Assembly (NCBI GenBank): GCA_023230265.1
Contig: JALNXR010000156.1
Coordinates: forward strand, 1 to 5,290
Reading direction: 5' to 3'
DNA length: 5,290 bases
Source of the DNA: Bacteroidales bacterium
GTDB taxonomy: Bacteria > Bacteroidota > Bacteroidia > Bacteroidales > UBA932
Made by a program: the position numbers and the translations under genes. A model generated the notes under the pieces. It saw only the letters and a list, made by a program, of their open reading frames with translations, was not told the DNA's origin and ran no database searches. Positions within the stretch are counted from its first letter, which is position 1. Every line of letters begins with the position of its first letter. Of the stretch, positions 1-5,290 are shown one piece after another.

Positions 1-338
1 TCCCTGAGAATGTAGAGATTAATAAGGAATTCGCAAGAATAAAAAGTAAAAAACCAATAATTGGTGATGGAGAGAGAGCTTGTATGGCTGTTGCCCGTTT
101 CACTAAAGATGTAGTTGCCAGTAGTAACTTTCGTGATGTAGCACCATATTGTGATCAAAATAATATTTTATACCTGGGAACTCTAGACATTCTATCTGTT
201 GCTGTTGTTAAAGGTATATATTATGAATCCAAGTGTGACAACTTCATTCAATCCGCGTTAAAGTACAATAAGGCATGTTTCCCAAAAGGGGTTACAGCAA
301 TGCGCTATTATATACCTAAAGATTTAAGTTTTATCTAA
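1..338 (+). CDS. PIN-like domain protein, C-terminal part (5' end off window)
   Basis: The frame is open from the first complete codon at position 3 to a TAA at 336-338, giving the last 111 residues; no start is visible. An internal ATG at 84 is not a convincing start, because the conserved-looking motif GDGERAC sits just before it. The layout resembles the C-terminal half of small PIN-like proteins (DUF3368/VapC-like): a G-x-GE-x-A helix (IGDGERACMAVARF), a strand and turn with an acidic residue (VASSNFRDV), then a hydrophobic GT-DIL stretch (YLGTLDILSVAVVKGIYY). In that family the acidic residues bind metal for RNA cleavage, often as the toxin of a toxin-antitoxin pair. Here the Glu of GDGE and the Asp of NFRD are the candidates. 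An antitoxin, if any, would lie upstream, off the window. It is convergent with the rest of the window, so it is a separate unit. The family call rests on motif recognition only; the reading frame is more certain than the function. Confidence 0.6.
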   Translation, partial: PENVEINKEFARIKSKKPIIGDGERACMAVARFTKDVVASSNFRDVAPYCDQNNILYLGTLDILSVAVVKGIYYESKCDNFIQSALKYNKACFPKGVTAMRYYIPKDLSFI

Positions 339-490
339 GTACATGATAGAAATTTAAATATGTCAATTTTACGATTGAAGTGTGTGGAATTTCCCCTCAT
401 GAAGTAAAAACAATCTATAAAGAGTAAGATTAAAGTTTTTTTTATATAAAACGGACCAATGATTCAACAAAAGAATAATCCAATACAGAG

Positions 491-519
491 TGCGCAGAAT
501 ATCTATTCTGGCAGTTTTT
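491..519 (+). terminator. Candidate intrinsic terminator of the PIN-like gene
   Basis: On the + strand CAGAATA (495-501) and TATTCTG (504-510) are exact inverse complements around a TC centre. The stem is extended by TGC (491-493) with GCA (511-513) across a bulged G, and is followed by TTTTT at 515-519. This is the form of a Rho-independent terminator for the rightward gene ending at 338, about 150 bases upstream. It overlaps the 3' end and stop codon of the leftward reading frame. The stem is AT-rich and the loop short, so it may be weak. On the minus strand no T-run follows, so it would work in one direction only. Confidence 0.45.
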
Positions 520-958
520 GTAATTCCGTTAACCTACCTTCCAGCATATCTTTTAGATTGTAATCAATATCCGGATATTCCCTGAGTATTTTTTTGATAA
601 TTTCAACATCCCGGATTTTTTCTATGGCTTTGGCTTTAAGGTCGGGATCAGCATAGTGTTGATAAATAATAAATCTTAGAAATTCCTGATTATCAATGGC
701 AGATATATCCAGCGACTGTGCCTTTGGCCAGGCACAATCCCTCAAATAACCCGAATTTGAATTAAGTATAATATTTATACACTCTTCCCGGGTAAATTTT
801 TGTAGCAGAAAATTACAAAGTTTTTCAAAGTTAATTTCGGTATTAACTGCATAAGTACCATAATACCCCGGAGTGCCAAATTGTTCAGCAAGATTTTGTG
901 CAACCAGCTCAAAACAAGAAAGGTATAGTGTAAAAAAGAAAATAATTACTGCTTTGAC
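503..958 (-). pseudogene. Small secreted-type protein without a usable start, probably decayed
   Basis: The minus frame is open from just after a TAA at 1130-1132 down to the TAG at 503-505. From about 958 it reads like a normal exported protein of some 151 residues: a hydrophobic stretch (VKAVIIFFFTLYLSCFELVAQ, split here as VKAVIIFFF and TLYLSCFELVAQ) ending in a plausible signal-peptidase site, then a mostly helical, charged domain. The last 45 residues, including AIEKIRDVEIIKKILREYPD, recall a HEAT-like helical repeat, but I do not recognise the family. No ATG, GTG or TTG exists in this frame upstream of a TTG at 743-745. Starting there would give 80 residues without the signal sequence. 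The codon before the signal-like stretch is GTC (956-958), where ATG would be expected. An ATG at 1057-1059 is in another frame and stops after 20 codons. Either the start has been lost by substitution or frameshift, or a short cytoplasmic product starts at 745. It lies behind the TlpA-like gene on the same strand and may share its transcript. Confidence 0.45.
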
Positions 959-965
959 CGGTAGT

Positions 966-1054
966 CTGAGGTTTTGTAATTTGATTACACGAGGCCTTAA
1001 ATTTGAGGTCTGAGTATTTGAAGTCCTGGCGTTTTTGGTTTGTACACTGAGGTT
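966..1054. repeat. Degenerate TGAGGT/TGAAGT repeat tract
   Basis: On the + strand CTGAGGTT occurs at 966-973 and again at 1047-1054. TTGAGGTCTGAG occurs at 1003-1014, and TTGAAGTC follows at about 1018-1025. The spacing is irregular and the copies have diverged. The tract lies between the TlpA-like gene and the start-less frame, and explains why that frame reads a Thr/Ser/Asn/Gln-rich stretch here (NARTSNTQTSNLRP). I take it as non-coding spacer containing worn short repeats, not as protein-coding sequence. Confidence 0.35.
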
Positions 1055-1069
1055 CTCATAAGTACAACC
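1037..1069 (-). other. Stem-loop in the spacer after the TlpA-like gene
   Basis: Read on the minus strand, GGTTGTAC (1069-1062) pairs with GTACAAACC (1045-1037) with one bulged A. Inside a small internal loop, TGAG (1058-1055) pairs with CTCA (1051-1048) around an AAC loop. That is about twelve base pairs in 33 bases, starting 48 bases past the TlpA-like stop. It is followed by AAAAA, not T's, so it is not a standard terminator. It could be a processing or 3'-end-protecting hairpin. Pairing is seen; the role is inference. Confidence 0.4.
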
Positions 1070-1116
1070 GGTATAATTTCGTTTAAAGGTAAGAAAAGTG
1101 AATTGATTTTTGCACC

Positions 1117-2490
1117 TTACTTCGCGAGGTTAACCAGTGTAGATTTAGTCTGCGGATTTGAAGGCCTTATAGTTTGGTTCTTGTAGATCTTGCCGTCTTT
1201 TCCGATAATTGTAAAGTGCGGGATACCGTTTATCTTGTAATAGCGTTTGATATCGGGATATTTATCACCGGCAAAAAGCTGATAATCTGTCATTCCCATC
1301 TCCTTAACCATATCTGACCACTTTTGTTTATCCCTTATTTGGTCGGTTGATACACAGATGAATACAATGTCCTTGTTGTCCTTAAGTTCTGCCTTGAGTT
1401 TGTTCAGGTGAGGAATCTCTGCCCGGCAAGGTGCGCACCAGGTAGCCCAAAAATCGATATATACTACCTTGCCCTTAAAGTCACTCAATGAAACAGTTTT
1501 GCCGTTGACATCCTCCAGAGAAAAGTTATAGGCATCAGCGTTGCTTCCAAATCTTCCTGCATCCTCTGCGATCTTGTTCAACTGAGCAAGATATCTTTCG
1601 TTGGCAACACTATTGCGGAACTCTGACAAAGCCTTTTCTCTCTGAGCCGGAGCTTCATCTTTTAGATATTTGTTTGTGTAGTGGAACAGAAAGTGCTCGG
1701 CAACATCTTTGTTGGAGATTTTACTCTTTATAACCCCATACGCATCCAGAAGGAAAGATCCGTTTTTCTCTTCCTTTGTAATTAGAGTATTAAGGTAATA
1801 TTCAGCAAAACTCACATACTGAGGAAGACCGCAAAGGAAAGGATCATTCCACTCAATCTTTTCATAAAGAGATTGCAAATGATTTTTCCAATCTTCCTCT
1901 TCTGCAAATACTGTCAGATTGTTAGCCTGCTTATGGAACTGAGGCCATTGTATCATACTTCCAAAGTTGGAATACTTGGTGTAGGCTTCAACCTCTTTCC
2001 GGAAGCTGGCCGGAATATCCGGATAGGCTTTGGTATATACTTCGCTAAAGAGCATTTTAGTTGCAAGTGCATCCTGCATATATTTTTTGTAAACCGGCCA
2101 GGGCATTTTCCAGATTATTGCCGGGTCGCCGGGATATATCACAAAACGCAGATCCAAATATAATTGCGTTTCCGGACTGCCGGAAAATTTTGCGGTTTTT
2201 GGTTCAAGTCCAAAATTAACAGTAATCTCCCGGCCCGGTTTTACAAACATAGGCTGAGCACAGACACCATAATTGATGCTCAATTGTTTCAACCTGTCAA
2301 GAGGAACTTCTCCGTAGAATGTTCCATCTCCTTTAACAGGTATTACAGCAATTGTTCTCTGGTTCTCCTTTACTTCTACCTCTTTGTCTTTTCCGTTATC
2401 AATATATGTGCCTTTGAAAATTACACTCTGCTGAGCCAGTACGGATGTCGTAAGTATAAGCATCCAGGCAATAACTAGGATTTTTCTCAT
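1117..2490 (-). CDS. Secreted TlpA-family thioredoxin-like protein with an N-terminal DUF4369-like domain
   Basis: This 457-residue protein is probably exported to the periplasm as a thiol-disulfide oxidoreductase. Residues 1-20 form a signal peptide (MRKILVIAWMLILTTSVLAQ) with likely cleavage after VLA or LAQ and no lipobox Cys. Residues about 22-112 are beta-rich and resemble the DUF4369 domain often fused to TlpA in Bacteroidota, including the FVKPGREITV and FSGSPETQ segments. Residues about 125-310 are a helical linker rich in aromatic and charged residues. Residues about 318-457 are the thioredoxin fold: NFSLEDVNGKTVSLSDFKGK, then the active site FWATWCAPC (WCAPC at 351-355), and the cis-proline loop GIPHF (Pro424). 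The catalytic Cys352 and Cys355 are both present, so it looks active. The ATG start fits the signal peptide; no Shine-Dalgarno sequence is seen. It follows the PKD-like gene after 136 bases with no visible terminator, so read-through from the SusD operon is likely. Its substrate is unknown; exported lipoproteins or partners from the same locus are possible. The thioredoxin domain is certain, the N-terminal domain name less so. Confidence 0.93.
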   Translation of the reverse strand: MRKILVIAWMLILTTSVLAQQSVIFKGTYIDNGKDKEVEVKENQRTIAVIPVKGDGTFYGEVPLDRLKQLSINYGVCAQPMFVKPGREITVNFGLEPKTAKFSGSPETQLYLDLRFVIYPGDPAIIWKMPWPVYKKYMQDALATKMLFSEVYTKAYPDIPASFRKEVEAYTKYSNFGSMIQWPQFHKQANNLTVFAEEEDWKNHLQSLYEKIEWNDPFLCGLPQYVSFAEYYLNTLITKEEKNGSFLLDAYGVIKSKISNKDVAEHFLFHYTNKYLKDEAPAQREKALSEFRNSVANERYLAQLNKIAEDAGRFGSNADAYNFSLEDVNGKTVSLSDFKGKVVYIDFWATWCAPCRAEIPHLNKLKAELKDNKDIVFICVSTDQIRDKQKWSDMVKEMGMTDYQLFAGDKYPDIKRYYKINGIPHFTIIGKDGKIYKNQTIRPSNPQTKSTLVNLAK

Positions 2491-2626
2491 AAAAATTATT
2501 TGGGATTAGTGTGATTATTAGTTGTTTATCGTTGGTTATTTATTAGTTGTCTGTTTGTTAAGAGCAGATTTTTTAATTAGATTCCTACGTATTTGTTATC
2601 TTGTTTTGAGATTTCATTAATTTGGA
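2491..2626 (-). promoter_or_regulatory. Leader between the PKD-like and TlpA-like genes, with an 11-base direct repeat
   Basis: On the + strand TTATTAGTTGT occurs at 2515-2525 and at 2540-2550, 25 bases apart. On the transcribed sense this makes an A-rich, G-poor leader ahead of the TlpA-like ATG. I find no TTTG / TAnnTTTG Bacteroides promoter pair and no terminator hairpin. The only internal ATG, at 2615-2617 on the minus strand, stops after ten codons. The leader may help translation initiation, where A-rich upstream sequence often stands in for a Shine-Dalgarno in this phylum. A protein-binding site or chance are alternatives. Confidence 0.3.
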
Positions 2627-4135
2627 TCAGTTTTTCCAGTGAGTGCTTACTACCTTTCCGCAGACATTTGTGTATGCATTTTTAATGGATAAAACACCAT
2701 CATTTGCCACATTCATCTCATACACGCTTCCTTTTTTGCCTGATCCGGAAGCATCACTTGTGCATACATGCATAACCCTGGATTTTATTACCGCTTCGTG
2801 CCATCTGATATTATCCACTGTTTTTCCCGCTCCAAAGTCATATACCTCCCTTTCTTGGTTGAGGATGCAGTCGTAAACATACACCTTGCTCCCAAGTGCA
2901 AAATAGATATAATCTTCCACCGCATTACCTGCAAATGTTTTAGCATTACGGATCTGATATTCCTCAGGTATAGATACTTTCTTAGTGGGGTTAATTGCAC
3001 TTTTTGTTGTCATATCAAATTTTAGATAAAAATAATTCCCATTGTCATCTTTAAAGATTGAATTACAATCATATTTATTTCTTGCGCTTTTCGTATATTT
3101 CCCCCAAACAATATCCAGACCTACATCTGCCGGATCAAACACTCCGTCAGGCTTTGAAGCTGTTACATATAGATTTGGCTGAGCATAATTTGAGATATAC
3201 ATAAACCTCTTGTATTTCATATCGTAAAAAGCTTCATGACTGAGAGCATGGAAAGATATTGTTGAAATTTCATAATCCCCCGGAAATTCAGAATAAAATT
3301 TTGTTTCAATTTTTGTGCTGACACCCTCAACCGAAGTGCTATATTCTATATCTTTCAGGTGAAGCCTGTTATTATTAACAACATAGATCTGTGTACCGTA
3401 AGCCTGATAATCGCTGACAGCTCCATAATATTCCGTGCTGGTCATAGCTTGAGGTTTTATAACTTGAAGGCCTTCGTAGAATAACTCTTTATATTCAAAC
3501 ATTTTTTTGAAAGAGAGACTGCTAAGGTAAACACCTCCTCTGGCATCATCACATAAGATTGCAACATAATCAAAAGGTGACCGATACATATACCGGATTG
3601 CAACCGGATTTGTGCCGGCTTCCTCCCCATTGATGTTTTTATATATACTTTCATAAACCTTACCTGCTTCTGATATGAATGTGACTTCTGCCTTTCCATC
3701 CAGCTCACTTAAGACCAGAAATCCTCTCTGCAATTCAGATATAACGGTTATTCCAAATTCTTTTCTATAGCTCACACCTGTTGTTTTATCTTTGACTCTG
3801 TAAGTAATTTTATATGAACCGGGAATAGTGTTGACCAAAATGTCCAGATTTCTGGTTCTTGCAAGAGTATCTGCAAAGTTATAGGTCTGAGTAGGATTAT
3901 AGAGTATCCAATAATATTCCAGATCGTCCTCCCTCTGTTCAAGGGAGCGGGTCAGCACAGGGCTGATTTTAAATGTATCCAGCATTACAGCTGAATAACT
4001 CTCCTCTATTCCCTCAATCTCTACTTCGTTGATCTCTCTGTAATCATAATTGCTATTGTCTTTGACACATGACAAGCTTATCAATCCCAGAATAATCCAG
4101 ATAATTGATAATGATATAATTTTTGTGATTTTCAT
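2627..4135 (-). CDS. PKD-like family lipoprotein with a C-terminal beta-propeller-like region
   Basis: This 502-residue protein is probably an outer-membrane-anchored lipoprotein encoded beside a SusC/SusD transporter. A hydrophobic signal segment (about residues 3-22) ends in SLSC, with Cys23 as the predicted lipidated residue. The mature start CVKDNSNYDYREINEVEI has the C..D..NYDY..INE signature I associate with the PKD-like lipoprotein family found downstream of SusD in Bacteroidales. Residues about 35-133 would form one or two Ig/PKD-like beta sandwiches (YYWILYN, GSYKITYRVKDKTTG). From about 134 the chain has recurrent short beta repeats such as RGFLVLSELDG, KRFMYISN, GNYFYLKFD and KVYVYDC, suggesting a propeller. 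No catalytic motif is seen, so ligand binding is the likely role. Five non-lipid cysteines (195, 357, 423, 458, 492) are present, notable next to a thioredoxin gene. The ATG lies 19 bases past the previous stop, in the context AGCATTATGAAAA. The lipoprotein and neighbourhood call is strong; the ligand is unknown. Confidence 0.88.
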   Translation of the reverse strand: MKITKIISLSIIWIILGLISLSCVKDNSNYDYREINEVEIEGIEESYSAVMLDTFKISPVLTRSLEQREDDLEYYWILYNPTQTYNFADTLARTRNLDILVNTIPGSYKITYRVKDKTTGVSYRKEFGITVISELQRGFLVLSELDGKAEVTFISEAGKVYESIYKNINGEEAGTNPVAIRYMYRSPFDYVAILCDDARGGVYLSSLSFKKMFEYKELFYEGLQVIKPQAMTSTEYYGAVSDYQAYGTQIYVVNNNRLHLKDIEYSTSVEGVSTKIETKFYSEFPGDYEISTISFHALSHEAFYDMKYKRFMYISNYAQPNLYVTASKPDGVFDPADVGLDIVWGKYTKSARNKYDCNSIFKDDNGNYFYLKFDMTTKSAINPTKKVSIPEEYQIRNAKTFAGNAVEDYIYFALGSKVYVYDCILNQEREVYDFGAGKTVDNIRWHEAVIKSRVMHVCTSDASGSGKKGSVYEMNVANDGVLSIKNAYTNVCGKVVSTHWKN

Positions 4136-4141
4136 AATGCT
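4129..4141 (-). promoter_or_regulatory. Start-site context of the PKD-like gene, shared with the upstream lipoprotein gene
   Basis: Read on the minus strand the start is AGCATTATGAAAA, and the same 13 bases surround the DUF4843-type start at 4853-4865. No Shine-Dalgarno is present at either. The copy here lies in the 19-base gap after the DUF4843-type stop, so it is not forced by upstream coding. It could be a common efficient initiation context or a trace of gene duplication; a chance match is also possible, since ATGAAAA is a common lipoprotein start. Confidence 0.25.
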
Positions 4142-4154
4142 AATTTTTCATTAA

Positions 4155-4859
4155 TTAAAACCAGGGTAATATCCTTACCGGTGGCACCAGGTCATTATCC
4201 ATTACAATATTATCTGCAAAGTATGAATTACATAGCCAACCAAAATTTCTCCATACATTTCTTTCTATGTTAAAATCCTGGGTTGTTTCCGGAAAAGGCC
4301 GTCCCGTTAAATCCATACAGATTTCATGTTTAGTTCTGGAATAGACTCCGAACACCGGAGCTAAAATCGCGTCCCATATAGCCGGTTTCATTATAATATT
4401 GGAAAACATAACTCTTGCTCTGACTCTGTTTGGGAATGCAATTTTGAAGTCGTCGTTTTCTATCAGTTCCAAAGCAATTATTAGAAGGTTATCATTAAGA
4501 TCCGGATGCTTATTGATAATTACAGGAAGTTGGTATTCATAAGTATTTGAAGGGAATTCGTACTCCTGTTGTAAGCTTGTATAATGAACCTCTGCCACGG
4601 CTGTTGTCATTTCAGGTATAAGTCTGACCTTTATCTTTTTGGGAGTATCCTGAACATAACCTAATAATTTGACATTCAGAAAAACAGTGTCTAACTCTTT
4701 ATTTTTCCCTATAAATGAATATGTTACACTATCCTTTTCTCCGTATAAATTTGAGAAATAGATTGCTGGTTCTCCGTTATATAGTTTGGATGATTCATTC
4801 TCACAAGACAATGTTACAATAGACACAATTGCTGTTAAAATAAAAACTATCTTTTTCAT
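4155..4859 (-). CDS. DUF4843-type lipoprotein of a SusD operon
   Basis: This 234-residue protein begins with a lysine-started hydrophobic signal and a TLSC lipobox, with Cys19 as the predicted lipidated residue. The mature part shows features I associate with DUF4843 proteins: PAIYFSN near residue 31, KDSVTYSF near 42, and LDTVFLNVKLLGYVQDTPKKIKVRL at about 56-80 (a beta strand pattern ending in a basic stretch). The C-terminal third has VFGVYSRTKHEICMDLTG (about 169-186), matching the G-YS-K strand usual in this family. Length is in the usual range for the family. The family has no established enzyme activity that I know of; it is a common companion of SusC/SusD and probably sits in the outer membrane. 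The start ATG overlaps the susD TGA by four bases (ATGA), which implies translational coupling, and the next gene starts 19 bases later. Two other cysteines (181, 210) are present. The family call is by pattern. Confidence 0.85.
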   Translation of the reverse strand: MKKIVFILTAIVSIVTLSCENESSKLYNGEPAIYFSNLYGEKDSVTYSFIGKNKELDTVFLNVKLLGYVQDTPKKIKVRLIPEMTTAVAEVHYTSLQQEYEFPSNTYEYQLPVIINKHPDLNDNLLIIALELIENDDFKIAFPNRVRARVMFSNIIMKPAIWDAILAPVFGVYSRTKHEICMDLTGRPFPETTQDFNIERNVWRNFGWLCNSYFADNIVMDNDLVPPVRILPWF

Positions 4860-4865
4860 AATGCT
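4853..4865 (-). promoter_or_regulatory. ATGA stop/start overlap coupling susD to the DUF4843-type gene
   Basis: The minus-strand sequence AGCATTATGAAAA contains both the susD stop (TGA, 4858-4856) and the lipoprotein start (ATG, 4859-4857). Ribosomes ending susD can restart directly, so the two proteins are probably made in step. If susD is truncated upstream by the TAG at 5288-5290, this coupling might be weakened. Confidence 0.6.
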
Positions 4866-5290
4866 GGATTATTAAATTCAATTTCACCATCAGGAATTGG
4901 AAATACATATATATTATTACCGGCTTCTGAACCCCAGTAAGGTATATACTGATATCCTTTACGTTTATAATAATAGAACATCTGTCCTTCACATAAGAAT
5001 TCCTTTCTGTACTCTTTATGGATCTCTTCTGCAATATCCGCCGTTAAAGTCAACGGATTCAGCCCTCTGTTAACTCTTAATTCATTCAGGTAATCCAGAG
5101 ATTTTTGGGGGTCTGATTCCAGTGTACACTCCGCTGCGATCAGGTATGCTTCTGATATTTTAAGAACTGGTATGCCGGAAAGCTGGTTAAATTTTGTAAT
5201 ATAGTTATCATCAGTCTTACTCATCCATTCAAGATATCTCCAATCAGAAGCTCCTCCTGAAGATGTCTCATATAGCTCCAGTGCGCTCTA
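4856..5290 (-). CDS. RagB/SusD-family outer-membrane nutrient-binding protein, C-terminal part
   Basis: SusD proteins are lipid-anchored lids over the SusC TonB-dependent transporter and help capture nutrients at the cell surface. About 143 C-terminal residues are present, against roughly 500-600 for a whole family member. They show the classic SusD tail: GIPVLKISEAYLIAAEC (start of the SusD family C-terminal domain), LNELRVNRGLNPL, IHKEYRKEFLCEGQMFYYYKRKG, and the ending YVFPIPDGEIEFNNPAL. The gene stops at TGA (4858-4856), overlapping the next gene. The signal peptide and lipobox are off the window to the right. The frame also reads well before the ATG at 5222-5224 (ALELYE, SDWRYLEW), so that ATG is not the true start. 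However, the last complete codon of the window in this frame, 5290-5288, is TAG. Unless this is a sequence or cutting artefact, the gene is interrupted and this part would be an untranslated or separately started fragment. The family call is very secure; intactness is not. Confidence 0.93.

Noticed and set aside
406..431. Minus-strand terminator: AATCT/AGATT stem with a T5 run after it
   Set aside because: Only five, mostly A-T, pairs around a ten-base loop; too weak to call, though it is placed where the leftward operon should end.
436..443. Run of eight T's as a + strand terminator
   Set aside because: No stem precedes it; the neighbouring TTTTATATAAAA (440-451) is a short AT palindrome. 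The structure at 491-519 is a better candidate.
997..1129. Fusion of the downstream frame to the TlpA-like protein by -1 frameshifting, or a start at the ATG at 1057-1059
   Set aside because: No slippery sequence is seen at the TlpA stop, a fusion would bury a signal peptide mid-protein, and the ATG frame stops after 20 codons.
1873..2478. Two + strand open frames (1873-2163 and 2164-2478) antisense to the TlpA-like gene
   Set aside because: They lie inside a gene with clear signal peptide and thioredoxin motifs and show no recognisable protein features.
2585..2617. Ten-codon frame (MKSQNKITNT) in the leader of the TlpA-like gene
   Set aside because: Too short, with no initiation signal or recognisable leader-peptide features.
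2491..2626. Bacteroides-type promoter (TTTG and TAnnTTTG) for the TlpA-like gene
   Set aside because: Neither element is present in the minus sense of this gap.
2643..3708. Short open frames on both strands within the PKD-like gene (2643-2876, 2768-3025, 2788-3000, 3457-3708)
   Set aside because: Shadow frames of a well supported coding sequence, with no recognisable domains.
4801..5034. Minus open frame in another phase across the susD / DUF4843 junction
   Set aside because: It overlaps the conserved SusD tail and the lipoprotein signal peptide, both clearly in other frames.

Overview
The window looks like chromosome from a gut-type member of the Bacteroidota, order Bacteroidales. The evidence is a RagB/SusD C-terminus followed by DUF4843-like and PKD-like lipoproteins and a TlpA-type thioredoxin. 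The DNA is AT-rich, starts lack clear Shine-Dalgarno sequences, and the lipoboxes are relaxed.

Layout, left to right. Positions 1-338 (+ strand) hold the C-terminal part of a PIN-like protein whose start lies off the window. A candidate + strand intrinsic terminator follows at 491-519. Everything else reads on the minus strand, so transcription runs from the right edge leftward. In transcription order it is: the last ~143 codons of a SusD-family outer-membrane protein (4856-5290), a DUF4843-type lipoprotein (4155-4859, overlapping susD by 4 bases), a PKD-like/beta-propeller-like lipoprotein (2627-4135, 19-base gap), and a secreted TlpA-family thioredoxin (1117-2490, after a 136-base leader with an 11-base direct repeat). 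Last comes a spacer with a stem-loop and a degenerate TGAGGT repeat tract, then a small secreted-type reading frame with no usable start codon (503 to about 958), probably a decayed gene.

How the genes fit together (inference from family knowledge): SusC/SusD pairs import nutrients across the outer membrane. The two lipoproteins downstream of susD are probably accessory proteins in the outer membrane, on the surface or facing the periplasm, that bind the same ligand. The TlpA-like protein would act in the periplasm on thiols or disulfides. The nutrient cannot be told from this window. No glycoside hydrolase, peptidase or regulator is visible, and SusC would lie beyond the right edge.

The points most worth checking are an in-frame TAG at the last three bases of the window (5288-5290), which would interrupt susD if real, and the start-less secreted reading frame after the TlpA gene. 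I see no tRNA, rRNA, CRISPR array, insertion sequence or clear Bacteroides-type promoter. The window mostly looks like a known type of SusCD accessory operon, not a new system.
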